DNA from: Patescibacteria group bacterium
Lineage (GTDB): Bacteria; Patescibacteriota; Minisyncoccia; Phycocordibacterales; SBAW01
NCBI GenBank assembly: GCA_030916835.1
Contig: JAUPWA010000051.1
Span: forward strand, 1 to 12,780
Length of the DNA: 12,780 bases
Direction: 5' to 3'
Program-made: the position numbers and the translations under genes
Notes under the pieces: model-generated
Told to the model about the DNA's origin: nothing
Seen by the model: the letters and a program-made list of their open reading frames with translations, nothing else
Database searches by the model: none
Part shown: positions 7,455 to 12,780 of the stretch, piece after piece
How the letters are laid out: every line of letters begins with the position of its first letter
Numbering within the stretch: the first letter of the stretch is position 1

Positions 7455-7486
7455 CGAAAAGTCCCGCCAGGGCGGGACTTTTCGTT
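7453..7486. terminator. Strong bidirectional intrinsic terminator after tRNA-fMet
   Basis: This is a perfect inverted repeat, 16 bp per arm around a 2-nt centre. It has a GTCCCGCC/GGCGGGAC core flanked by AAAA on one side and TTTT on the other, so it can terminate in both directions. It begins 8 nt beyond the 3' end of the initiator tRNA gene, which it most likely serves. Confidence 0.8.
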
Positions 7487-7493
7487 TCTCTTG

Positions 7494-7564
7494 TTGCGGG
7501 GCCGGGATTTGCACCCGGGTCCCGAGGTTATGAGCCTCGTGAGGTACTACTCCTCCACCCCGCT
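7494..7564 (-). tRNA. Initiator tRNA-fMet (anticodon CAU)
   Basis: This is a 71-nt cloverleaf. The acceptor stem GCGGGG/CCCCGC (positions 2-7/66-71) matches bacterial initiators. The 1-72 position is an A-A mismatch; the usual initiator has C-A, and the lack of a Watson-Crick pair here is the formylation and initiator hallmark. The anticodon arm is CGAGG-CTCATAA-CCTCG, so the normal run of three G-C pairs (29-31/39-41) starts with A-U instead of G-C. The T-loop is TGCAAAT (G55) and the D-loop AGTAGTA is 7 nt long with A at the G18 position. The variable loop is only 4 nt. CCA is not encoded. Confidence 0.95.
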
Positions 7565-7570
7565 ATATTA

Positions 7571-7587
7571 CGTAAGAATCTCTTACG
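7571..7587 (-). other. Perfect 7-bp hairpin in the tRNA-fMet leader
   Basis: CGTAAGA-GAT-TCTTACG lies between the fMet promoter and the tRNA 5' end, 7 nt upstream of the mature 5' end. It could be a leader hairpin in the precursor RNA. It has no T-run, so it is not a terminator. Confidence 0.5.
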
Positions 7588-7600
7588 GTAGTATGCAAAG

Positions 7601-7628
7601 ATTCTACTCTTATTTTTAAAAAATTCAA
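7601..7628 (-). promoter_or_regulatory. Promoter of tRNA-fMet
   Basis: On the minus strand TTGAAT (7628-7623), a 16-bp AT-rich spacer and TAGAAT (7606-7601) form a good sigma-70-type promoter. The predicted start is near 7594, about 30 nt before the tRNA. It sits in the short gap after the HEPN-like gene. Confidence 0.6.
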
Positions 7629-7637
7629 GTGAATTTT
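7618..7637 (-). terminator. AT-rich terminator-like hairpin after the HEPN-like gene
   Basis: On the minus strand AAAATTC-ACTT-GAATTTT followed by further T residues starts 2 nt after the stop codon. The pairing is perfect (7 bp) but has only one G-C pair, so it would be weak. It overlaps the -35 of the fMet promoter. Confidence 0.3.
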
Positions 7638-7639
7638 GG

Positions 7640-8215
7640 CTATATAAAATTAAATTCTTCGAAGACGCGGCGGTATTGGTCGATAGTGGCGCGCACGTCA
7701 CGCTCAGTAAGAGGGAACCCTTCGCCGAGGTGTGCCACCGCATTACGTACTTTATGCGCCTCCCACGCAAGATCGAGCGTAGTAAATTGCAGCGGATTAC
7801 CATTTTTTAATTGCTCTCCTACCGTCTCTCCCGGGATCCCCTGCTCACTCAGTAGCGCGGCAAGCAGTATGTCTGCCTCGAGAATCGCGCGCCGCCACTC
7901 ACTTTCGTTCGTTGAGTTGGCAAGCCCAGCTATCATCTCCCAACGTGGATTTTTTGCAGCCTTTTGTTCATGATGACGACTCAGGCGCTCCTTCTCTTCG
8001 CGTACTAAAAAGCCATGGTGCTCAGCGTTTATGAGTTTGATGCGCACAAACAGCAAGAGCACAAGCAGCATCACCGCACACACCATGCCCACTGTCGCCA
8101 CTGTCTCAACCAAAAAAAGAAACAGTCGCGGGACTCCGTGCAAGTCGACCGGTACTCCAAAAAGATAGTCGAGCAGGTGCACGACAATATATTCAATGTT
8201 GATGCTTGGCATCAT
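7640..8215 (-). CDS. Membrane-anchored protein with HEPN-like RNxxxH motif
   Basis: This 191-aa protein is not recognised as a named family. A transmembrane helix (about 31-58) follows a short amphipathic N terminus, then a charged linker (64-92) and an all-helical soluble domain (93-191), predicted cytoplasmic. Near the end of that domain is R157-N158-A-V-A-H162 (VRNAVAH), which fits the Rx4-6H catalytic motif of HEPN RNases, including the polar residue after the Arg, and is followed by a helix (170-188) as in HEPN folds. The upstream helix (105-123) carries acidic residues (E106, E113, D115). Similar RN..xH motifs also occur in non-catalytic HEPN-like proteins, so nuclease activity is only a hypothesis. 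Start: the first of two ATGs (8215/8212), with TACAAT 7 nt upstream. It is 23 nt after gatA and just upstream of three tRNA genes. Confidence 0.85.
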   Translation of the reverse strand: MMPSINIEYIVVHLLDYLFGVPVDLHGVPRLFLFLVETVATVGMVCAVMLLVLLLFVRIKLINAEHHGFLVREEKERLSRHHEQKAAKNPRWEMIAGLANSTNESEWRRAILEADILLAALLSEQGIPGETVGEQLKNGNPLQFTTLDLAWEAHKVRNAVAHLGEGFPLTERDVRATIDQYRRVFEEFNFI

Positions 8216-8222
8216 GCACTTT

Positions 8223-8228
8223 ATTGTA
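8223..8228 (-). promoter_or_regulatory. -10-like element of the HEPN-like gene
   Basis: TACAAT on the minus strand ends 7 nt before the first ATG, in the 23-nt gap after gatA. There is no Shine-Dalgarno site and no clear -35, so the message may be leaderless or the gene may be read from the gat operon. Confidence 0.4.
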
Positions 8229-8238
8229 GCGCACGTTT

Positions 8239-9648
8239 TTATGCAGCTTCGAACGTTTTCCCTATCGCAAAAAGGCCAGCTTCGTTACCATGCGCAGCGG
8301 TAAACTGTATACCAACAGGGAGTTGCGTACCCTCTCGCATCACCGTACCCATAGGAACTGAAAGCGCAGGATTGCCGGTGAGGTTTGCGGTTACGGTAAA
8401 AATATCCATGAGATACATAGAAAGAGGGTCAGACTTTTCCCCTATGACAGTTGCAGGACAAGGCGCGGTAGGTGTCACCACCGCATCACACCCACTGAGC
8501 GCTGCCACCATTTCACGAGTGAGCTGCGCGCGCGCTGCGGTTGCTTTGCCGTAGTAGGCGTCATAGTACCCGGCCGAGAGCACGTAGGTCCCGAGCATAA
8601 TGCGCCGACGTGGTTCAGGACCAAACCCGCTGCCACGAGTCTTGGCATAATCATCAAAAAGATTCTCTCCTTTGTGTGAAAGGCCATAGCGCACACCATC
8701 AAAACGAGCTAGGTTTGTTGAAGCCTCTGCCGGCATGATGATGTAGTAAATAGCGAGGGCAAGTGCTGCCGATGGGATCTCAACATCCACAATGGTATAC
8801 CCAAGATGTTCAAGTTTTTTGAGCGATTCTTCAAACCGCGCGAGCACATCAGCATCCACACCTTCTTTAAGGAGTGCGCGTGGCACTCCGATGCGTCGTG
8901 TTTCTTGCACTTTTGGATGCGTTGTCTCAGTTATTGATGTACTGTCGAGCGGATCTTGACCGCGGATAACTTTAAAAAGTAGTTCAGCATCAGCTACACT
9001 GCGCGCAAAAGGACCTACTTGGTCGAGACTGCTGCCGAGCGCAATAATACCGAAGCGCGACACAGCACCATAGGTTGGTTTGAGTCCTACTAAACCACAA
9101 AAGCTCGCGGGCTCACGGATAGAGCCACCGGTGTCAGTACCAAACGCACCGAGCGCCATACCCGATGCGAGCGCAGCAGCTGAGCCGCCGCTGGAGCCTC
9201 CCGGCACTCGTGTTGGATCATGAGGATTCCTGGTTACTCCAAAAGCAGAGTTTTCGGTCGAGCCACCCATAGCAAACTCGTCCATATTGGTGCGACCCAT
9301 AAAAATAGCGCCCGCCTCTTTTAATTTTTTTACGACAGTCGAATCATAGGTCGCTACGTAGTTCTCTAAAATTTTCGATGCAGCAGAAGCGCGGCGACCG
9401 TTAACCAAAATATTATCTTTTAGTGCAAGCGGGACACCCAAGAGCGCGCCGCGCTCTCCGTTGGCACGGCGTTCATCGGCTGCTTTCGCTTGCTCTTCAA
9501 TATCCTCAAACACTTCGAGGTATGCGTTGAGAGTACTGTTTTTTTCATCAACAGCTGCCTTGCACGCACGCACCAAGTCGAGCGAGGAGATTTCATTTGC
9601 CTCTAACTTTTGTACTGCTTCAGTTATTGAAAGGAGGTTGTTACTCAT
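8239..9648 (-). CDS. gatA: Aspartyl/glutamyl-tRNA amidotransferase subunit A
   Basis: This is the amidase subunit of GatCAB. It hydrolyses glutamine and supplies ammonia to convert Glu-tRNA(Gln) to Gln-tRNA(Gln), and in many bacteria Asp-tRNA(Asn) to Asn-tRNA(Asn). At 469 aa it is slightly shorter than typical (about 480-490). The amidase-signature catalytic triad is complete: K77 (LALKDNI), cis-Ser S152 (GGSSGGSAAAL) and nucleophile S176 (GTDTGGSIREPASFCG). The glycine-rich block and GLKPTYGAVSRFG (188-200) are typical of GatA rather than other amidases. The ATG overlaps the last 8 nt of gatC (ATGAGTAA), so translation is coupled. gatB, which binds the tRNA and carries the kinase activity, is not in the window and must be elsewhere. 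Confidence 0.97.
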   Translation of the reverse strand: MSNNLLSITEAVQKLEANEISSLDLVRACKAAVDEKNSTLNAYLEVFEDIEEQAKAADERRANGERGALLGVPLALKDNILVNGRRASAASKILENYVATYDSTVVKKLKEAGAIFMGRTNMDEFAMGGSTENSAFGVTRNPHDPTRVPGGSSGGSAAALASGMALGAFGTDTGGSIREPASFCGLVGLKPTYGAVSRFGIIALGSSLDQVGPFARSVADAELLFKVIRGQDPLDSTSITETTHPKVQETRRIGVPRALLKEGVDADVLARFEESLKKLEHLGYTIVDVEIPSAALALAIYYIIMPAEASTNLARFDGVRYGLSHKGENLFDDYAKTRGSGFGPEPRRRIMLGTYVLSAGYYDAYYGKATAARAQLTREMVAALSGCDAVVTPTAPCPATVIGEKSDPLSMYLMDIFTVTANLTGNPALSVPMGTVMREGTQLPVGIQFTAAHGNEAGLFAIGKTFEAA

Positions 9649-9952
9649 CTTTTTGAATTATTTTGCGCACCACGTTATAGCCGTTTTTTTCTTTCGGGAA
9701 CGATGCGCGAATAGAGACCTCTGTACCAGCAACCTGATCGTGCTCCCCGCGCACCACGTCCTCACGCATAACATTGTGCACCAAAGGCGCCGTTGGTTTT
9801 GTTGCGTCAAACTCCACAGCACTCACCTGCGCAACATACCCCAAAATACTTGCTATATCGCTCCCAAGGGCTTGTAACTCCGCCTCTGAAAGGTCTAGGC
9901 GAGCAAGTCTTGCAAGATTTTCTAATTCATCGTGCGACAACATATGGGCCAT
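9641..9952 (-). CDS. gatC: Aspartyl/glutamyl-tRNA amidotransferase subunit C
   Basis: This small subunit holds GatA and GatB together. At 103 aa it has the family length. The N-terminal helix motif ELENLARLARLDLSEAE and the central VNVMREDVV-like block (HNVMREDVVR, residues 58-67) are typical, and the end (AS.PKEKNGYNVVRKII) matches the usual F.VP segment. Two starts are possible: ATG at 9952 (MAHMLSHDE...) or ATG at 9943 (MLSHDE...). The second starts closer to where many GatC proteins start and has TACTAT exactly 7 nt upstream; the longer form is listed. It begins 9 nt after the ligA stop codon, so it may also be read from ligA. Confidence 0.95.
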   Translation of the reverse strand: MAHMLSHDELENLARLARLDLSEAELQALGSDIASILGYVAQVSAVEFDATKPTAPLVHNVMREDVVRGEHDQVAGTEVSIRASFPKEKNGYNVVRKIIQKDE

Positions 9953-9956
9953 AGTA
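9951..9956 (-). promoter_or_regulatory. -10-like element of gatCA
   Basis: TACTAT on the minus strand ends 7 nt before the ATG at 9943. If used, it gives a leaderless gatC message starting at the inner ATG. No Shine-Dalgarno site precedes either ATG. Confidence 0.35.
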
Positions 9957-9961
9957 CACCA

Positions 9962-11968
9962 CTACTCACCCTTCCCCAAGAGGCGCTCAAAGGCAGCCTC
10001 ATCGAGCACCGGCACACCCATCGACTGCGCTTTTGCGAGTTTTGACCCAGGGTTTTCACCCGCAACGACACCGGTTGTCTTTGTTGATACCGACTCTGAG
10101 ACCGTGGCGCCCGCAGCACGCAGAAGCTCCTTTATCTGGTCACGGTCGTAGCGGGCAAGCGTACCTGTAACCACATAGGTCTGCCCCACCAACGGGAGAG
10201 ATTTTCTGTTTTGCCCATATGCCTCGTTTTCTATAGTAAGAACTTTCTTGAGTCGGCGCATAAGATCCCGATTTTGAGGCTCAGCAAACCACACGACAAT
10301 GGCATGCGCCACAATGTCACCAATACCTGGTATATCTCTAAGCGTTTCTTCTTTCGCCTGTGCGAGCGCATCAGTGGTTGCAAAATGCTGTGCCAACAGT
10401 AGCGCGGTCTCTTCTCCAACATGTGGAAGCGAAAGTCCTGTGAGCAATCGAGCTAGTGTGGTGTGTGACCCTTTTTGTATTGATGCTATGAGTTTTTTTG
10501 CGGACACTTCGGCAAACCCTTCGAGCATTAAAAGATCTCCCTCCTTGAGGGTAAAAAAATCATCGACATGCTGTATCAGTTGTTTTTCAAGCAGCGCCTC
10601 AACGGTTGAGGGGCCGAGGCCTTCAATATTAAGCGCCCCCTTGCTCGCAAAGTGCCTAAATCGGCGACGCACCTGTGCAAACGAGTTTTTATATACACAG
10701 CGCCATGCAGCGGTACCAGGCACCCGCTCAATTGAACCATCGCCACCACACTCAATCACTACTTTGGGCCACTGGTACGGTTTGCTGTGTGCAGGGCGCA
10801 GACCATTGAGTACCTGCACAATATCAGGAATAACATCGCCCGCCTTCTGTAGTATCACCGTGTCCCCCACACGCACATCAAGCCGCTTAATCTCGTCTTC
10901 GTTGTGGAGCGTTGCGCGCGAAACGGTTGAGCCAGCAACCAAGACGGGCCGCAAGTGTGCAACCGGCGTCAACACTCCCGTGCGACCCACCTGGAGCACA
11001 ATATCCTCGACGACCGTTGTCACCTGCTCAGCAGGAAATTTAAATGCAATGGCGAAGCGTGGCGCCTTGCCGGTGTACCCCATGCGCTCTTGCTCCTCGC
11101 GCTCATCTACCTTTACCACCACACCATCTATCCAGTAGCCTTGCGATTTACTTTTCGTCTTCCATTCACTCCAGTAGGCTATGACCTCGTCTATAGAGTG
11201 CACGTGGCGAAAGTATGGATTGACTTTGAACCCCAACACTTTGAGGTACTCTAGTTCTTCATGCTGAGTGTTGGGCAGCGTCTCTTGTGTATCTGCAATA
11301 TCATATATAAAGGAGTCGAGTTTGCGTGCCGCAGCAATAGCAGGGTCAAGTTGTCGCAGCGACCCCGCAGCAGCATTGCGCGGGTTCGCAAAGAGCGGTT
11401 CGCCTTGCTTTGTACGTACACTATTAGCCGCTGCAAGCGCTGCCTCACTCATCCACACCTCTCCCTCCACCACACAGTCAATAGGTCGGGTGAGCGTGAG
11501 CGGTACTGAGCCAATAGTGCGCACGTTGTGCGTTACGTCTTCACCCACCACCCCATCACCGCGCGTCGCTGCAGTCACGAGTTTTCCTTTTTTGTACGTG
11601 AGCACTATTTTAAGACCATCGATTTTCAGCTCACAGGTATACGTTATAGGCTGTTTCGTTAGCTTGCGCACCCGCACATCAAACTCGCGCATATCTTCGG
11701 GAGTAAACGCGTCATTAAAGGACCATTGTGGCACCGTGTGTTTTATTTTTTTAAAAGCGGCAATCGCTTCACCTCCCACCCGCCCGGTCGGCGAGTCTGG
11801 TGTGCGCAGTACTGGATACTTTTGCTCTATGCGTATTAGTTCTTGCTCGAGCTCATCATACGCAGAGTCAGCTATCTCGGGTTGGTCACTGTAGTACAAA
11901 CGCCGATGATGCTCAACGAGGTGCTTTAATTTTTCATATCGCTCGACAACCTTCTTCGGTACATCCAT
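9962..11968 (-). CDS. ligA: NAD-dependent DNA ligase
   Basis: This enzyme seals nicks in replication and repair using NAD+. It is full length at 668 aa. In order: NAD-binding domain Ia (about 4-65, HHRRLYYSDQPEIADSAYDEL), nucleotidyltransferase domain with the adenylated lysine K115 (CELKIDGLK), RGDG (137-140), VVEGE (166-170), DGVVVKV (281-287) and AFKFPAE (308-314), then the OB fold (315-400), zinc-finger region (404-430), helix-hairpin-helix repeats (about 445-560) and a C-terminal BRCT domain (about 590-668). The zinc finger is degraded: C407 and C424 remain, while the other two cysteine positions are V404 and S429. No normal Shine-Dalgarno site is present, as GGAGG is only 1 nt from the ATG; TACTCT lies 8 nt upstream. 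It starts 41 nt after the pilin gene. Confidence 0.97.
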   Translation of the reverse strand: MDVPKKVVERYEKLKHLVEHHRRLYYSDQPEIADSAYDELEQELIRIEQKYPVLRTPDSPTGRVGGEAIAAFKKIKHTVPQWSFNDAFTPEDMREFDVRVRKLTKQPITYTCELKIDGLKIVLTYKKGKLVTAATRGDGVVGEDVTHNVRTIGSVPLTLTRPIDCVVEGEVWMSEAALAAANSVRTKQGEPLFANPRNAAAGSLRQLDPAIAAARKLDSFIYDIADTQETLPNTQHEELEYLKVLGFKVNPYFRHVHSIDEVIAYWSEWKTKSKSQGYWIDGVVVKVDEREEQERMGYTGKAPRFAIAFKFPAEQVTTVVEDIVLQVGRTGVLTPVAHLRPVLVAGSTVSRATLHNEDEIKRLDVRVGDTVILQKAGDVIPDIVQVLNGLRPAHSKPYQWPKVVIECGGDGSIERVPGTAAWRCVYKNSFAQVRRRFRHFASKGALNIEGLGPSTVEALLEKQLIQHVDDFFTLKEGDLLMLEGFAEVSAKKLIASIQKGSHTTLARLLTGLSLPHVGEETALLLAQHFATTDALAQAKEETLRDIPGIGDIVAHAIVVWFAEPQNRDLMRRLKKVLTIENEAYGQNRKSLPLVGQTYVVTGTLARYDRDQIKELLRAAGATVSESVSTKTTGVVAGENPGSKLAKAQSMGVPVLDEAAFERLLGKGE

Positions 11969-11976
11969 ACCTCCAT

Positions 11977-11982
11977 AGAGTA
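11977..11982 (-). promoter_or_regulatory. -10-like element of ligA
   Basis: TACTCT on the minus strand ends 8 nt before the ligA ATG, in the 41-nt gap after the pilin gene. The intervening GGAGG is too near the ATG to act as a normal ribosome-binding site. Confidence 0.3.
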
Positions 11983-12009
11983 CCGCCCCCTGACTGAAGT
12001 CGCAAAGGC

Positions 12010-12561
12010 CTAGTAGATAACAAAAAGACTCCGTTGCAAGCGGTTTGGGGCGAGTGTGTTGCAGGTATTATAGCCATCAGCACTAATCGCAGTGCGTCGG
12101 ATATTCACCCCACCTAAGGTGTCGTAATACTTATGGACAGAGACGGTTGCGCACGGTGCGTCCGTCGAGGCGGCAGGGTCCATAGAGACGGAGAATGTTG
12201 AGGTTGCGTCATTTGCTGTTTGTATAATATTTGTAGCTATAGCGAGCTGCGTTGCAACGTTTTGCTGATTACAGGTAAAATCGGCACCCGACGGAGCCGC
12301 CCACCCCGTTATCCATGGTGCTGGGAAAAAAGGTTTTGGTCCGCCATACACAATGCGATACTTTGCGTCCCAGTATAGTGCGCAGTCTGCGCCCGTGTCT
12401 GCCGCAAAAGCCGCATACTGCGACTGTATCGATATCTGTGAAAGTGCGAGCTCCCGCACAACTAGGTCATAAATAACCACCCCTATCGCAAGAGCAAGAC
12501 TCGCAATAAGCACGGCAAAAAACATAGTGAAGCCCCTCGGTTGTGATTTACTGCCACGCAT
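12010..12561 (-). CDS. PilX-like minor type IV pilin
   Basis: The 183-aa protein has a type III (prepilin) signal. The basic leader MRGSKSQPRG is followed by FTMFFAVLIASLALAIG, so prepilin peptidase would cut after G10. Position +5 of the mature protein is Phe (F15) instead of the Glu of major pilins, which is typical of minor, tip-type subunits (PilX/GspK-like). The hydrophobic helix continues into the ADTGADCALYWD region (54-65), a signature I associate with pilin-like proteins of Parcubacteria. Four cysteines (C60, C97, C137, C167) could form two disulfides. The gene starts inside the last 14 nt of the upstream pilin gene, so the two are translationally coupled and probably parts of one pilus operon extending to the right. 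Confidence 0.85.
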   Translation of the reverse strand: MRGSKSQPRGFTMFFAVLIASLALAIGVVIYDLVVRELALSQISIQSQYAAFAADTGADCALYWDAKYRIVYGGPKPFFPAPWITGWAAPSGADFTCNQQNVATQLAIATNIIQTANDATSTFSVSMDPAASTDAPCATVSVHKYYDTLGGVNIRRTAISADGYNTCNTLAPNRLQRSLFVIY

Positions 12562-12780
12562 AAAAGTTTTCTTGTTCAGTAATAGTGTGTGTCACACCTC
12601 CTACATCATCCCACGAAACCAGAACCTGTACCTGTAGTTCGTCTGTCTTACCTGGTGCAAGAGAGGTCTTGAGAGTTCGCGTAAAGAGTGTTGGCACAAC
12701 AGGGGCACCAACCGCGTCGTAGGTAAACCAGCCGTTTGCGGTGTCGTAGTTGAGCGCGCGACACACCGCACCATCACAGA
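12548..12780 (-). CDS. PilV-like pilin, C-terminal part (5' end off the window)
   Basis: An open frame enters from the right edge and ends at a TAA at 12548, giving 76 residues. No true start is visible; an internal GTG at 12766 lies within a continuous reading frame that begins ..CDGAVCRALNYD. The end (VQVLVSWDDVGGV.. to ..ENFYAWQ) resembles the C terminus of PilV/minor-pilin proteins, in which a V.W..GG..... strand is followed by a short tail ending in W. Two cysteines close together (CDGAVC) could form a disulfide. It overlaps the PilX-like gene by 14 nt. The family call is moderate because the diagnostic N terminus is missing. Confidence 0.6.
   Translation of the reverse strand, partial: CDGAVCRALNYDTANGWFTYDAVGAPVVPTLFTRTLKTSLAPGKTDELQVQVLVSWDDVGGVTHTITEQENFYAWQ

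Noticed and set aside
10299..11894. Long plus-strand open frames opposite ligA (10299-11138 and 11268-11894)
   Set aside because: They are Ser/Arg/Cys-rich low-complexity translations exactly antisense to a well-conserved ligA frame, with no recognisable domain.
11970..11974. GGAGG as the Shine-Dalgarno site of ligA
   Set aside because: It lies 1 nt from the ATG; normal spacing is about 5-9 nt, and the other genes in the window lack such sites.
1..12780. CRISPR array, insertion sequence, prophage or integron features
   Set aside because: No regularly spaced repeats, transposase or recombinase frames, or terminal inverted repeats were seen.

Overview
The window reads like a chromosomal segment of a Candidate Phyla Radiation (Patescibacteria, Parcubacteria-like) bacterium. 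The taxon is inferred from gene content and not from a marker gene: a PilX-like pilin with the cysteine pattern common in that group, GatCA, adaptor-RND and matrixin-like membrane/secreted proteins, tRNAs without encoded CCA, and almost no Shine-Dalgarno sites. Every gene I can support lies on the minus strand, so transcription runs from right to left and coding density is high.

Right to left, the layout starts with a block of pilin, DNA-repair and amidotransferase genes. It holds the 3' end of a PilV-like pilin gene (runs off the right edge), a PilX-like minor pilin overlapping it by 14 nt, ligA (NAD-dependent DNA ligase with a degraded zinc finger), then gatC and gatA, which overlap by 8 nt and encode two subunits of the amidotransferase that makes Gln-tRNA(Gln)/Asn-tRNA(Asn). 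Next is a 191-aa membrane-anchored protein whose soluble part carries an RNxxxH motif resembling HEPN RNases.

The middle (7142-7564) is a tRNA island: initiator tRNA-fMet, a second CAU tRNA (probably elongator Met) and tRNA-Asp. Each has its own promoter-like sequence, and hairpins lie between them. Both CAU tRNAs carry an A18/G55 combination in place of the normal G18/U55 elbow pair, while tRNA-Asp is canonical.

The left half is a tightly packed export operon: a periplasmic-adaptor (HlyD/AcrA-type) protein, a 1037-aa RND permease 2 nt downstream, and a membrane-anchored matrixin-type zinc protease 7 nt further on, with a coiled coil inserted into its catalytic domain. After a 76-nt gap comes a secreted PQQ-type sugar-dehydrogenase beta-propeller that enters a PKD domain at the left edge.

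Two cross-cutting signals stand out. Four transcription units have a TANNNT -10-like hexamer only 7-8 nt before the ATG, which suggests leaderless mRNAs. None of nine visible stop codons is TGA. I did not find a clearly new multi-gene defence or mobile system. The strongest candidates for novelty are the adaptor-RND-metalloprotease operon, the membrane-tethered HEPN-like protein and the altered tRNA elbow.
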